From Volutella citrinella (lineage: Eukaryota > Ascomycota > Sordariomycetes > Hypocreales > Nectriaceae), in assembly GCA_034401135.1 (NCBI GenBank), contig JAWZSP010000001.1:1984001-2048000 (forward strand): a DNA stretch of 64,000 nucleotides. Direction: 5' to 3'. This document shows, piece after piece, positions 47,347-60,079 of the stretch. The notes beneath the pieces are model-generated. The model was not told where the DNA came from, did no database searches, and saw nothing but the letters and a program-made list of their open reading frames with translations. The translations under genes were made by a program, and so were the position numbers. Positions within the stretch are counted from its first letter, which is position 1. Every line of letters starts with the position of its first letter.

Positions 47347-48413
47347 CTATGCCTTGAGACCGTCCTCCTGGAGGCTCTTCCAGATTCTCTCCTGCGACGC
47401 AAAGTATCCAGGGATGACGGTGCCGGGGCCGCTGGGCGGAACCGAGTTGAGCATGGGAACAACACGCGACGCACCCTTCTGCACTTCCAGCACCGTGCCG
47501 TCGCCGAGATCTTCGTCGACCACGAGCCGCCACATGCCCTCGGCGATCTCCTCGGGCGCAATGAGCTCCGTATCCTTGTCCAGCATGATGGACTTGGTGG
47601 GGTCGTCGTGGATCATGGGTGTCTGCGAAGCATGACGGTCAGCAAGGATGCGGCACAAGGGTGATGGGGTTTATTAGTATGGACGGGACAACGAGAGCAC
47701 AGACTTACATCAACCGGCCCGGGGGCAACGCAGCCAACGCGGATCCCAAGCTTGTCGCGCAGGCTCGCAAGAGAGTAGACGAAGCCATGGAGCCCATGCT
47801 TACTGGCAAAGTACAGAGGGGTAGGGATTGCAGCCATGTAGCCGGCCATGCTGCCGATGTGCACCAGGGTGCCCTTCTGCTTGTTCTGCGTCCAATGCGA
47901 GATGGCAAGCTGGCTGAGGCGGATCGGGTGGGTGAGGTTCACGTCCAGGACAGCGTAGTGGCCGGGGCTGCCATCGGCCACGTCTCGCGAGACGCTGTCC
48001 GGGTTGGTCTCGGACTTGGGCGGCTCCCAGAAGGACGACCACTTGGGCTCGAAAAGGCCGGCGCCGGGGACCACGATGTCGACGGTGGAATACCTGCCCA
48101 AGGCCGCTTTCCAGAGACTCTCGAGCTCAGGCCATGATGTGACATCAGTCTTGTGGAAGAACGCCGACGGCTTGCCGGGGGCCGTCTCCGAGAGGTACGG
48201 CTTGAGCGTGTCCTCGGCCTTGGGGGACAGTCTGATGTCTCCGACGGCGACGGAGCAGCCCTCTTCGAGAAGCCTTTTGGCAAATGTGAGGTTGATGCCT
48301 GGTCGATCCGATTAGATCCAGCGTTACATCAGCCTCGGGAACGCAGAGATCGTCGTCTTACCGGAGCCACCACCAGTGATGACGGCGACCTTGCCCACTA
48401 CAGAGATGGGCAT
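47347..48413 (-). CDS. Classical short-chain dehydrogenase
   Basis: Three exons, 48413-48362, 48298-47709 and 47622-47347, give 305 residues. The Rossmann motif VAVITGGGSGINL is formed across the first splice junction. Then come a cofactor region AVGDIRLS, a modified NNAG region VVPGAGLF, the catalytic serine in VHIGSMAGYMAAI, and the catalytic YFASK. VAPGPVDTPMIHDD, a typical SDR post-catalytic segment, forms across the second junction. Overall it resembles the 15-hydroxyprostaglandin dehydrogenase-like fungal SDRs, with Asp at the end of beta-2 suggesting NAD rather than NADP (inference). Substrate unknown. No membrane segment is seen. Confidence 0.9.
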
Positions 48414-48850
48414 GATGTGTAGATGGTTCTCTGACTGGGCTTCAATTTGATGATCGAATCTGGATAGCAGCCTTGAGACAGAAAGGACTCTGTGGGGGAG
48501 GGGGGAGCGGGTTGTTTTAAACCTGGGGAATCTGCGGAGTGTCATGAAACTGGGACCATGCTCAAGCCAACGCTGCGACTGGGCGCTTGCAAGGGGAGTT
48601 TGAGCCCATTATCCATAAGGTGAGGAACCAAGGATCTTGGCGTGATCCTGTTCCACATGGGCGGGGGCACGTTGCTTTAGTATTATGCGCCGCCAAGCGG
48701 CATCTACCTGGGTATCTCCGGGGACCTGTCCGACTCACAAGTATCCAAAAGTCAGATCATTCGATTAAAAACACCAAAAAAAATCATCCACACGTCGTGG
48801 TGTCTACTGCCCAACACAATGGTGCAACCGTGGCCCTCTGTACCGTTCCG
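48414..48850. other. Intergenic, no gene seen
   Basis: 437 bp between the SDR start and the BOR1 3' end; both genes are on the minus strand, so the SDR promoter lies here. Confidence 0.4.
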
Positions 48851-50839
48851 TTAGACATCGACGCGAGCCTTTTCCTCGTCATCGGGAATCTGCACCTCGG
48901 CCCCTGCGTTGGTCGCATCTGCATCGTCCTCTGGTTTCCCCTCCCGACAAGCCCACCCGTCGACCAGTCTGAGCGTCTCGCGTCCCCACAGCCGACTCAT
49001 GAGCGTCAGCCGCACCGGAACAAGCGCAATGATGATCAGGGGGAACGCGGGGGCCGCCACGGTTAGTGTGATGCCAAAAACAATGCCCGTCATGATGATT
49101 TGGGTCACCGTGAACATGTGAATCCCCAGCCAAGTGACGCCGGTCGGTAGAGGAGGTAGCTCTGATGTAGGAGTGACGAGTTGCGCCACCCGCTCGAGGA
49201 TAGGATTGACCGAGAGTGATTGGTAGCCCATGAACATGAACAAGCCAGCCAGCACAGACGTTTGGGTTAGGCCAAGGAGCTTCTGGAGCGGCGGGGAGAC
49301 AAAGATCAAGATCAAAGCGGCCTGGATGAAGGGTGAATACCGTTGCTCATACGTTCGTGCGACTGGCCGAGGTTCTGGGGCCTCTCCGTGTTCAAGTCGC
49401 TCGTCTGGAGTTTCAAGCTCATAGTGGATCAGTGATTCCGAGTGCAAGGGCGCCTGCGGGAGCAATCCGTTTGCCGGAGGAATCCCCAGGATGCCGCAGA
49501 TGATGGTGGTTGTTCCCAGTAGCGCGATATCCCACGCATAGCCACCGGGCTTCTTCGTTCCATATCTCTCCACGGTGCAGATAATGCTGCTAATCTCATG
49601 GTCGAAGTAGAACAGCACAGTGACGATGGCGCCTGGTATCATCGACAAGAACACCCACTCCACCGGCAGCTCCCAGAAACGCACGAAAAAAAATGAACGG
49701 TCAGGACTGGTTGGCCGGAAGCTGCTGCTCTGCACGTCAAGGCGCACGTGGTCCAGCTCTTTGAGCTCCCCGATGTAAGGGATACCGATCCAGATGATGA
49801 TTGAAATGGCAGCGGCATACTCCGTCAGGCCCAGCCGGACGTATCTGTGGAAAAGAGGCTTCCACGAGTTGGCGGTTGACAGAGCGATGGCGAAAAGGCA
49901 GGTGCCAACGGCGCCGATGATGGCATACAAGAAGGCAGCAAGGGAAACCTTTGCATGAGTTCGCTTCAGCTCCATTGCAGCCTTGTGGAAGTAGATGACG
50001 CTGTTGAGCAACGAGAAGATGTCGGCGCTGAAGTGGGTAACATATTGCATCGTCCAGTCATGCGCGTTGAAGATAGCCAGGACGTAGTGCATCCAGCCGG
50101 CATGAATCAAGGTCCAGGCCATGACGGGGAGGAATTTCACCTGGAGCGTGTTGTTAGAAGCCTGCTACAAATGCGACTTCGAGGGTCTGGACAAGCTTAC
50201 ATGGAAGTGCACCTCGGCCAACTCGTAAATATTCTCCGCCAGGACCGTGAAAGGGCCAGTGACACCCAAGATTGTAAGTGGCTGGCCAGAGAACCTACAC
50301 ACAAGGATTGATTAGCCGCAGCTCATTGGACCCTTCGATTCTTCATGTTCCACATACAGGGCAAATATGATGCCACAAAGACCAGTGCTGAAAACTATTT
50401 CGATTGTGCCCCATGACTTGCCAGTCAGGGTGTACAGATCACTAGCAAAGGTGATACCGGGGAGAATGTTGGTGAAGAAGATGTAAACCGCACTGGCGAT
50501 AATTTGCTGGTTGAAGAGTTGCCAGTCCGAAATCCACCGGCCGCGAATATTCGAGATATCCTGTCTCAGCAGTCTAAAGGGACGTAGCTTTCCTCCACGG
50601 CTGAAGTAGCGGGCGAGCCTGCCGGGTCGGTGTTGGCCGTCATGATCTTCTCCGTCGACAACTTCATTTTGCTCCTCCTCTCGAGGGCCAGGCGCGAGAG
50701 TTGCCTGGTCATCTGATCGCCGCCTGATTTCATCCCCGCCGTGGCGATGTGTGGGAGGTTGTCTCGCATCTGCATCCGTTGCTGTTGCAGATACGGCATG
50801 GGAGGGGGGGTCTCTCCCAGTTGATCCCGGTCCGCTCAT
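48851..50839 (-). CDS. BOR1: Bor1-type anion/borate transporter (SLC4 family)
   Basis: Three exons, 50839-50358, 50294-50201 and 50140-48851, give 621 residues. SLC4-like Bor1 exports borate or other anions at the plasma or vacuolar membrane. The N-terminal 85 residues are polar; membrane segments begin at QQIIASAVYIFFTNILPGIT. Family strings include FSGQPLTILGVTGPFTVLAEN, which straddles the first junction, FDHEISSIICTVERYGTKKP and LLGTTTIICGILGIPPANGLLPQAP. VFLSMIPGAIVTVLFYFDHEIS and a C-terminal helix-rich part complete a roughly 12-14-helix core. Splice junctions join transmembrane helices smoothly. The start MSGPGSTGRDP is opposite MTG1, with a 618-bp shared promoter region. Confidence 0.93.
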
Positions 50840-51457
50840 CTTGGCTTGGTTAAAGGTGGGCAGTCAAGGGGCATCTCAGATCGTTGCTGTCGCTTCAGGA
50901 TTTCGCGAGCCTGCGCAATCGCAGAAAATTGCTGGTGGTCTCAAGCCAGTCTGTCGAAACTGGCCCATCGTGGGGAGCCTCACATGCTATATTGATGTTT
51001 TCGCAGGCGCCGCGAGTCTTGGCATTCGCTCTCTGCTTGAGCCATCCTGCTTGTGGCCTCGGTCTGGCTCTGGGCTTGGGCCTCTAAGGGACTTTTCGCC
51101 TCCCACCTTTTTATTCGCCGCTGGGCACTACCCGCGTGTACCTTCCTGCATTACTTATTGGTGCAGCAAGATCTGGAGCCCCCCATGACGTCAGCTATTC
51201 TTATCTATCAGTGCCAGCCGTATCAGCACGTGCCCCCAGATCCAGAGGAGAGGGGCAAGGCTGCGGATGCCAAGACTTTCGCAACTGCAAGGCTGCGGTG
51301 ATCTTTTTCTGTCCATCAGCCAGGCCCTTGAATAGCAAACTTGTGACTATTATTCGCTGCAACGCCAAACAGTTCCTTTCAGGACCTGCAATCAAATCGG
51401 GCCAGTCAATATGACAGTGAACAGTGAAACGAAAACACCACCCTGATTCTTGCAACC
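50840..51457. other. Divergent promoter region BOR1/MTG1
   Basis: 618 bp between divergent starts. No specific site recognised. Confidence 0.45.
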
Positions 51458-52480
51458 ATGGAGCGCGCGCTTTCCTTCATCCCGCGCGCAAGCTACGCGT
51501 TCCCCAACTCCATCCCCAAGACCTACTACCTTGGCCACCATGCCGCCGGCCAGGCCGAGATCGTCAAGAGACTTTCAAACATCAACCTCGTCATAGAATG
51601 TCGCGACCACCGCCTGCCGCTATCTACGCACAATCCACAGCTCGAGCGTGCTCTTGCCGGCCGAGAGCGAATGATCGTCTACACCAAATCCGACCTCACC
51701 ACAGACGCATCCGGTAGTCGAGACGCTCTTCGTAAGCTCTATGGGCAGCGGCTTGTATTCTGGGGTAAAACCAAAGATTCGACCACGAGGCGGTTGTTGG
51801 AGAAGATTGCGGACACCGCACGACAGGTGGACTCCTTGACTGGCATGCGGGCTCTCATTGTGGGCATGCCCAACGTCGGCAAGAGTTCGCTGCTCAATGC
51901 CCTCCGCCGGGTAGGCACACCCGAAAGGACGGCCAAGGTGGCCAGAATTGGCGGCCAAGCCGGCGTGACGCGCAAGATTAGCACCCCCGTGCGCATCCTG
52001 GAGTCGGCAGAGAATGGCGGCGTGGGGGACGGCGTTTACGTGATGGACACACCAGGCATCTTCCAGCCCTATGTTGAGGATCCCGAGACAATGGTCAAAA
52101 TTGCCCTCGTGCAAGGTATCAAGGACGGCCTCATCTCCGACGACCTCCTGACCGACTACCTCCTTTACCGACTCAACTTGGTGGATCCGTCGCTCTACAA
52201 GCGCTTCTCCGAACCTACAAATGACTGCACGGAATTTCTCACATCCGTGGCCAAGAAGCGTGGTAAGCTGCGCCGCTCAGGCGAGCCGGACTGGCATTCG
52301 GCCGCCAATATTGTCCTGACAGAGTGGCGGAACGGCGGGCTGGGCAAGTTCATTCTGGACGATCTTTCTGATGACTCCATCGAGACATATCAACGATGGC
52401 TGGCCGAGCCGAGAATGAGCCTGAATCAGGCGAGGAAGATGCAAAAGGTCGCCCGCGCGCAACTAAGGGCCGGTGCCTGA
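51458..52480 (+). CDS. MTG1: Mitochondrial ribosome-biogenesis GTPase Mtg1
   Basis: A single exon of 340 residues. Mtg1 is a circularly permuted GTPase (YlqF type) needed for assembly of the mitochondrial large ribosomal subunit. The permuted order is visible: G4-like YTKSDL (about residue 75) precedes G1 GMPNVGKSSLLNAL (about 136-149), then the G2 region GVTRKIS and G3 MDTPGIFQP. The N-terminal FPNSIPKTYYLGHHAAGQAE and VIECRDHRLPLSTHNP are also family-typical. Targeting is presumably N-terminal, with several Arg and Ser residues and no acidic residue after MERA. Length and motifs are normal, so function is likely conserved. Confidence 0.95.
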   Translation: MERALSFIPRASYAFPNSIPKTYYLGHHAAGQAEIVKRLSNINLVIECRDHRLPLSTHNPQLERALAGRERMIVYTKSDLTTDASGSRDALRKLYGQRLVFWGKTKDSTTRRLLEKIADTARQVDSLTGMRALIVGMPNVGKSSLLNALRRVGTPERTAKVARIGGQAGVTRKISTPVRILESAENGGVGDGVYVMDTPGIFQPYVEDPETMVKIALVQGIKDGLISDDLLTDYLLYRLNLVDPSLYKRFSEPTNDCTEFLTSVAKKRGKLRRSGEPDWHSAANIVLTEWRNGGLGKFILDDLSDDSIETYQRWLAEPRMSLNQARKMQKVARAQLRAGA

Positions 52481-53018
52481 TGCGAATGCTGCATCTACCT
52501 ATGTATCAAACATTGTACTTTACTGTATGACTAGAGCGCGCACGTTTGGACTTGAATCTTCAATTGGCTACAGCGGGCCATACGTTATTTATCTACCCAC
52601 TTCGAAAACTGAAGCTATGGAAAACAGAAGGAACCCAATCTACCTCGTAAACATGAATCTGGTGGTGCCATTTAACCCAGTCTAGGAGCGCCGGTAGGTG
52701 CCCTCACAAACGGGTTAAGTAGGGTATATAAGAAGGAAACCCCCGAGGGTAGAAACGAAGCCCTGAGGAGTAGACGGACGTCTGCCAGCCTTCCCGTCGG
52801 GAATCGCGCAAGCATAACAAGACCGCCATAAACGTAAAACACAAAAGGAGGGAGGCCAGTGGCAATGAAGCTCTCCCATGCCGATCCTTGATGCCAAAAT
52901 TGCGCCCAAAATGCATGCATACTGCCTCCAAACTCCGAACCCTCACACAAAATACTCATAGTTGCCTGCGCCGTCATTGGGGAATCACGCAAATCCATTA
53001 GTTCCGAGCTGTATGCAG
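52481..53018. other. Convergent intergenic region
   Basis: 538 bp of 3' flanks of MTG1 and CTI6. No feature recognised. Confidence 0.4.
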
Positions 53019-55071
53019 TCACGCATACTGGTTCTGCCACTTGACCATATCTCGTGTCAGGACGTCCATCATTTCCATACAGCTCAATTCTTTGAAATCC
53101 CTGTTTTGTGAGGCCAAAACGCCATTCTCACTCTCCATGTTGTTTGCAGAGCCCCCAGAACCGCCATTGACTTGCGGCGCTGGTGTGTTCCTCGAGGAGT
53201 CGGATTGAGGGGTTGGCATCTCTTCCGCGGCAAGGTCCACTTGCGTCCGAGAAATGAAGTCCATGATGGCTCCGACTCGCCGCTTCATATCAGTCATGTT
53301 GAGCTTACTCGGCATGGCCGACTTTGGTTTGGAAGAGCTTAGTTTATGGTCGCTGACTGGTTTTGATTGGGTCGCCGGGCCAGCCTCGTCGCCATTCTTC
53401 TGTATGTCACGAGACATGGACCTTGCGGGAGATTCGCCGGTATCCGCATCACGATCACGGGTATACTGGTTCCTTCCCTTCCCTTTTTTATGATTGCTTC
53501 GGGCTCCACGCTTATGCGAGCTTCCGGCCGGTGGATGGCTCATTGGAGGAGTATCAGGTGTGGGCTCTTCGATCGCGGGGGGCTCAATCGTGGCGGGAGG
53601 TTCGACGCTGTTGGCGGATGGTGGTTCGTTCACAGCACTGGCGAGAGGAGTTTCCTCTGAAGGGTCCGAATCTGCAAGGGGAAACAAGTTAGACCCAGAT
53701 ACAACTGACACGCATGTGGCGACTCACCCTCTCCCCTTCGGCGTTCTGCCCGCCCTTTGCGTTTATTGGCAGCCTCTAGGCGTTGTCGCTCTTTTTCTTC
53801 TTTTTCAGTAGGCTCCCTTTGGGGCTTCCCATTCCGAACTTTCTTCGCTCCGTTTCGACCATTTTTCTCGTCGTCCGACTCCTCTACACTGGGAGCGGCG
53901 ATGGCTTCGGCTGGGGGTGACACCGATCGGGAACTTGTTCGCTGCCTTTTCACATTCAAAGCGTTCCTGCTGCGGTGTCAGTGCCTGAAATGACTACAAG
54001 AATTTCCATCTAGCCACATACTCTTCGCTTTCACTGCGACCACGTTTTGTTCGTCGAGAGGCGCTGTCTGAAGCATCGTGGGGTGCATCCTCTTTGCTGG
54101 CCTCAATGGCACGAAGGAGCTGTTCATCCTCGTAAGCCCGATCACGGCTGTTCATAGTGGACCTTCGCTTGGATGATTGTGTCGCTGTGGTCGGTCGGGA
54201 AGTCTTCTCCTTGCTTCCGCCTCGAGGAGATCGGGTGCCATCCTTGGTGATCGAGGTTGCCCGCGAGGTAGCGCGAGACGGTCGGTGGAGGGGAACGTAT
54301 TTGGAATATTTTTGCCTATTTCAATAAAAGTTAGTGGCAATCAACAAAGGATGATCGGATTTGCCACAAAGCGACCCAGAAGATGTCAATTGGGAGTCAA
54401 CAGAAAGGAAGGAGGGCTAAGGTGAAGGCGTTGAGCCAACACACCCAAGGAAAATTGCGTTACCACTGGCAATATCCATTTACGTGGACGCAGAGAAGTT
54501 GGAAAGCTATCACGTACCCATTGCTTGCGGTATGGATCTTGTGCAGGTCCTTGCGACACTGCTCGCAAAAATATTCATCGGGCGAGCTCTCGGCGCTGAA
54601 GATCCCGACACAAGCACCGTGTTGCCAGACCTTGCAAATGTCGCATTGAACGAAGAAGCCAGTAACGTCTTCAGTGAGCTCAATGGCGCCGAAAAAATCG
54701 GCGTCGGGTCCTTCGACGGGAGGCCGGCCTGGGTAGTCCTCAGAGCCACACAAGCACCGAACAGCTTCGTCCTCCTCCTCTTGGAGGTCATCGCTGCCGT
54801 TCACCATATCGTATACGTCGGTTCGAGAGGTCTTATCCGTGTCGTCGTCTTGGCCGCGCTTCCGTCGCCGACCAAGGAGTGTGTCGTCGTCGTCGAGAGG
54901 TTCCGACGACAGCGAGGCGCTGGGGGTGGTGGACTTGTTGGAGGAGGGTTTGGCGACAGATCTGGTGCTCCGCTCAACGCGCCCTGACGAGCTTGAAGAG
55001 CCGGAGGACTGCTGGGACTGGGGATTGGTAGCGCGAGCTCTTGATGACCGTCGGGGTGAAGGCGGTGCCAT
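53019..55071 (-). CDS. CTI6: PHD-finger protein, Cti6-like (Rpd3L histone deacetylase component)
   Basis: Four exons, 55071-54518, 54315-54022, 53966-53728 and 53671-53019, give 579 residues. A single PHD finger (about residues 106-172) has the C4HC3 pattern: RCLCGSEDYPG, a long loop with an acidic segment, FVQCDICKVWQHGACVGIF and EYFCEQCRKDLHK. Yeast and fission-yeast Cti6 belong to the Rpd3L complex and read H3K4me3 in the nucleus. The remainder is basic and disordered (KGRAERRRGEG, SHKRGARSNHKKGKG), and a C-terminal helix-rich block MKRRVGAIMDFISRTQVDLA precedes MDVLTRDMVKWQNQYA, which is the conserved C-terminal region. All three introns keep phase. A different PHD co-repressor subunit is possible but less likely. 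Confidence 0.85.
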
Positions 55072-56887
55072 TGAAAGCGGGAGGGGAGGCGACGTGAGAA
55101 GCAACGAGTGTGAGGGTGCTGGGGAAGAGACCAAGGGTCGATGGCTAGGCAAGTAGTGTCAAAGAGCAGCCGGATCGTAGACCAGTGAGCATGTCGCGCG
55201 GTGTAGTCATGACACGGGGGACACGAGGGACGGCAAAAGAAGTCGGGGGAGAACCAGGGAGGGGAGGATGGGTAGGTGGATGTGGGAGAGGAGGGTAGAC
55301 CGGAGAGGCGTCGATCTGAAGAGCAATGTGGGAAGACCAACCAGGCGAGGAACGGCGGGCGCGGTCGCTGTGCAGCATCAGTGGCAGCAGCGAGCGACAC
55401 CACCAAGCGCACAGTGGTAAGTGGGCCCGGCGCAGCGTGCACAGGGCAATGGCAGGGGAGTGGATCAGCGCAGACCCAGTGCTCATGGATACTGTGCCTA
55501 CTGTGCCATTGGTGCCGACAGTGTCCCGTCACCCTATCTCAACACAGCTCCGGTGGCTACAGCAGTACCCTAGGGCCCCTAGGCCCACACATTTGCAGCG
55601 GATAAAATGCGGCTATGGCGAGCAGCGTCGCAGCGCCGCAGCGCGTGCCCTGTGAAGGGCGGGGAGGCGCTTAATAGTCACGAAGTGGCCCGGTGCCACT
55701 TCCAGATCGAACAAACAAGAAGCCCTCTTTAGCCATCTCCGGCCAGCAACTGACTCGACTCACTAATAAAGGTAAGGCAGGTTCGTAAGTGTCACAAGCG
55801 TAAAAACATTTCCCCCCTTTTGCTTTTACCTACCGTAGGCATGAGGCTGCTGTAGCAGACACTGCGCGGGCCCTTGACTTAACATGGTTGCTTTGCCGCG
55901 AAGAGCTGCGCCTTCGGAATGTTCCCCCCCACAAATGGCAACGCTGCGATACTCCGTAGCAGACGACTGCACAGTGTTACTGCCTGACCTACTCCGTTGG
56001 AAAAAAAGCCCATGTCCATTGGCCAGAGAGCATATGGATTTTGGTCCTCCGCCCTCCACCCTCCCTCCACCTTCTGCACAATCATACGTAGATGAGCCCT
56101 TGTACTGCCTGCCCTGCTTACTAAGGCAATCTGCCACCTCCCACCTCCTAAACGTAGCCACCATATCAAATGTCATTAACAATCAAATGTGTTGACTGCC
56201 TGGACTTGACGGCCAGCCCTACGAAGCCCTCGCACTAGTTTCATCATCACCAAGATAGAGGCTTCTGCGTCCCCTCGCCCCCCTTCGACCCCCAGTCGAC
56301 TACCCAGAGGTCCCCTCCAAGCCTCGAGGGCCAAGGCCGCGGCTCGTCATTCACATTAGGTGGTACGGTCTATGCCCGGCCAGCAAGCCTTGGAACTAGC
56401 TGACAGTGACAGAGTGCAAGCTGTTGCAGCTCCGGAGCTTTCTTATCCTTGAATCCAGGCTTCCCTGAGGCGCCTTCCCGCACTCGGGGCTGGTACCCAG
56501 GCTGCGTCGGCCATGTATGCACGACCCTCTGACTGAAGATAGAAGACTCGAGAGACCGATCGAACCCAGCACATTTTCCGTCTTCACTGTTAAGCAAGCC
56601 ACGATTACCCATGCCACGAGCTCTTCGACCGATCCCTCCTCCCCCCCGATAGCTTTTTTGCCGAACCCACCCCGTCGTTTGCTTTGCTGCGTTCTGTTGA
56701 GCTAGATTTGTCGCCGAACTGCTCTTTGCTCTTTTTGCGATACCCGACTTCTTGGACGATGTGTGATGGGTACGCATTCCCCTACATACTGCAAATTATA
56801 ATCACCGACGATCAGCATCAATCCACTTCATCACACACAGCCAGATGAGGGCGGACTTCCGCCTGTCGTACTTATTCTGCCTTTCCC
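55072..56887. other. Divergent promoter region, 1.8 kb
   Basis: Lies between CTI6 (minus) and the gene at 56888 (plus). Next to CTI6 the minus strand is strongly pyrimidine-rich (about 55070-55320), fitting a promoter and 5' leader. No gene accepted. Confidence 0.45.
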
Positions 56888-58792
56888 ATGCCTCCGTTCC
56901 CAGTCATTGCAACAGGCGTTGCCGGCATCGTAGCGTTCTATTTGCTAACGCGGCTCAACCGGTTTCCCTCAACAGATACTAGTCCAAGAATGTCACCAGA
57001 TACAGTATCATCGCTGTTCCCAGACCGCCCTATTCGGCCGTTGCCGAAACGTCGACTCCGCGAGAGACTGTCCCCCGAAGTCGCAGACTCGATCAAATAC
57101 CCCACGCCCACTCACGAGAACACGCCTCTCTTCTACTATCCTCCATACACTCCGAAGGAGGAGGGCACCCCACCCAGAGCAGGGTCCTCGAGCCCGGCTG
57201 GGCCAGGCCACCGTATTGAGCCAAGCCGCAACTATACCCCGCGGCGGAACGGCGTGGGCGCTTTGGATGGGGATGACGACCAAACTGCGCTACGAAGCAC
57301 TCTGGTTACCAGATCTCCGCCGGAGATATTAACCCGGGCAGCTCGTCGCTCGTCCAAACCGGAATCGGGTCGAGATTCAAAGCCGCAGCCTCCGCCTTCC
57401 ACAGCCTCGTCTGTTGATGGCTACGATTCCTTTGAGAATACGAACAATAAGAAGAAGCGAAAAATCCCATCGGCGAGCGACCCCTCGCTAAATAGCACGC
57501 ATGCTCTGAATAGCGAGATTAGCGCTCTAGCGCTATCATCAGGTGCACATTCTCCGGGCAGCGATCTCAACGGCGAACGATCATACCCCAGCTCCACAAC
57601 CGTTCCTGGTTCGGGCACTTTCATGTCGAATAACCAGGGGATCTCAGGTCCGGGACGAGGAAGGCTTGGACGTTCAAGAAATGGCAGGAGTCCACTTCGA
57701 GCTCTATCGGATGGCAACAACACATGGGCAGGACGGCCCAAACCCACCCCACCCCAGTGGGCGTCCTCTGGTAAGTCCCCTGAAGGCCCCAGCTCTACAT
57801 CACAGGCGGTAGGCCTTTCACACACATGATCCCCATCATATCATGCTTCTTTCCTTCACGCCTCGTCATGAATATGAACTTTGGTCTCAATCAAGATCAT
57901 TATTTACTGACCATTGTTGTAGAACACGAAAGCACAGGCATTATCTCAAATGCTATAGCAAACGCTGAAAAGCTCCGTCCGCAAGGTCAAGAGAACGTCA
58001 GCCTCCTTCAGCAACATTCGAGTACAGGCAAGCCAACACCTGCATCAACACAGTTCACATTCACCTGCGATTCTCAGGTTCCGGGAACTGTGCAGTGGCC
58101 AGGTAAGCATTCCATACATGAGACTGGACAACCACCAGCCTTTCGCTAAGAAGACAAAAGGCCATCCGAGTAAACACAATATGGGCCATCAAGCAAGCAG
58201 TATCACCACCGGAGTCAATGCAGTAAATGGTACACACCATGATGCTTCATCAAAAGCCGCCAGTGGCGGATCTGGGACCTCCCGCCGACAGAGCCGTCGT
58301 CAATTGGAAAAGGAGCTCAATTTGGCAGCGCGACATCGCCGTCGGGCCGCAACTGAAGCAAATTATCACAACCCCCCAAAGCTGTCAGATATCTGGATCT
58401 GCGAGTTTTGCGAGTACGAGCGTATATTTGGGGAACCCCCCAGGGCTCTGATCCGCGAGTATGAGATCAAAGACCGTCGACATCGACAAGAAGAGGCCGA
58501 CCGAAAACGCCTGCTAGAGAAGGCCAAGGCAAAAAGCCGGAAGGGCAGGAAGAATGGCAAAGCTCCCACTAGGGGCCATGTTTCGACCCAGACTTCTCCT
58601 CAGGGCCAACCGGACTCACTCGAGGATCATACCGCACCGCCATTGGATGTTGGACACAGCCATTCCACGCAATCAGAAGATGACTACGTGGATGATTATG
58701 ACGATGACTCTGCGAACTCGCTGCCGGACTTATTGCCCAGCATAGAGGACAGTGGTGGCGGGCGGCCTCTACCGGCTGGGGTACGAGCCTAG
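56888..58792 (+). CDS. N-terminally anchored disordered protein with a conserved C-terminal WICEFCEYE motif; intron boundaries uncertain
   Basis: The first exon (from 56888) starts MPPFPVIATGVAGIVAFYLLTR, a single membrane anchor, followed by about 270 disordered Ser/Pro/Arg-rich residues. The last part, to 58792, has SDIWICEFCEYERIFGEPPR, then IREYEIKDRRHRQEEADRKR and a Lys/Arg-rich helix, ending in an acidic tail. My preferred model joins 56888-57808 to 57959-58792 (584 residues): the second part is one open frame with sensible content (LKSSVRKVKRTSASFSNIR). A stronger donor at 57771 and acceptor at 57922 exist, but joining them gives either a different frame that needs a further intron at 58103, or, in this frame with donor 57809, a TAG at 57956. 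The function is unknown; the Cys pair suggests a small metal site (inference). Confidence 0.6.
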
Positions 58793-60079
58793 CCCCTTGG
58801 CCCTTGCAGCGCAAACTGTCTGGAGCAACCAACACCCTGGACAGGGGCTATTCCAGAAGCCATGTCCATGGATTCCTTGGGATGATTAACCCATTGCCAG
58901 TTGTATTGAACAGTGTTGTTGCGCGGAGCAAAGGCCAGCAAATCATGGGGACAGAATCGGTGGGGAGGACGTCCCTAGGGGGAGGAGCTGTGAGACATTG
59001 TAGTCCATCAGAGCCAGTGTAGTTGGTGTAAACAATAGGGTATGGATAGTCACATGTCCAGAGAAGACGCATGGCAGTGTATTCTCGCGAGAGTATTAAT
59101 TCAATGGCATCCTCTCACCTCATATCATGGGTCTTCTCACGAACAAGAGGGAGCAGGTTAGAGGGGCCAAGCTGCGAGTGGCTCCGAGTACAAGCAGTGG
59201 TAGAAGGAAACATGAGAGGCGCCTGGCAGAGTGTCGGGCTTGGCTTGATTGGCACGACTGAGCGCCCTTGTCCGGGAGCCGGAGATTTATTATGCAGATC
59301 GACACAGCATGCGAATCGATGCCGTCGAAGATTTGTTAGTACCAACTGCAAGTAATTGAGGGGCTAGAGAGTCTTGTGGAGAGGGAGTACTCTGGGCGCA
59401 GGGCACCGGGAAATGAGGGCACCCACCAAACCTGACGTCAGGGCGGGCCAAGGGACAATGTTAGACCACACACGATGCGAGACATAGCGCGGCGAAATTC
59501 AGGTGAGACTGTAGACGCGGGGAGATGAAAACGCCCTTGCTAACGACGGATCAATGACGACATAGCATGTGAGGAGCTGAAGAACACCACGGTGACTATT
59601 TCTCTCGTAGGATGGGAAGCGAAGCCAACTAACAAGAAGCTGGCAGTCCCGGATCCGGCCTGAATGTCTCCTTTGGCTAAGGTAGGTACGTACCTTCGCA
59701 GCTAATTGGGACCCAAGAAGCGATCCATTCAAGGTACATGGCCCCCTGCGCCGCCTGTACCCAGACCATCACCTGGAAACCCTGGCGAACTCAGGTACCA
59801 GCAAAGTACCTCCCTTGAGGCGCCGACATGCAGTGGCAAAATGTGGGCCATTCTGCTAGCCTGCGTGGCTTGATGCCCTTTCGTCATCAATTCTATCGAC
59901 TCTACGACGTACCTACATTTCCTCGTCCTCAACCCGACGCGCCCCAGCCGCTCTTTCATGGGACACAAGCTTTACGGCAACTTATTCGCTTCAATCTGAT
60001 CACCGTTCCGCCTCTGAGCGCGCCCATGTCTATTACCTGTTGATCGCTGCTAGGCCTCGAGCCGCCTAATCCGTCCATC
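58793..60079. other. Intergenic, no gene seen
   Basis: 1.3 kb between co-directional genes. It contains the palindrome listed at 59684. Several short frames on both strands have no recognisable content. Confidence 0.45.
59684..59695. promoter_or_regulatory. 12-bp palindrome AGGTACGTACCT, second copy
   Basis: Identical to the palindrome at 29625-29636. It lies 385 bp upstream of the start codon at 60080 and is preceded by a partial repeat, AAGGTAGGTACGT. Confidence 0.3.
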
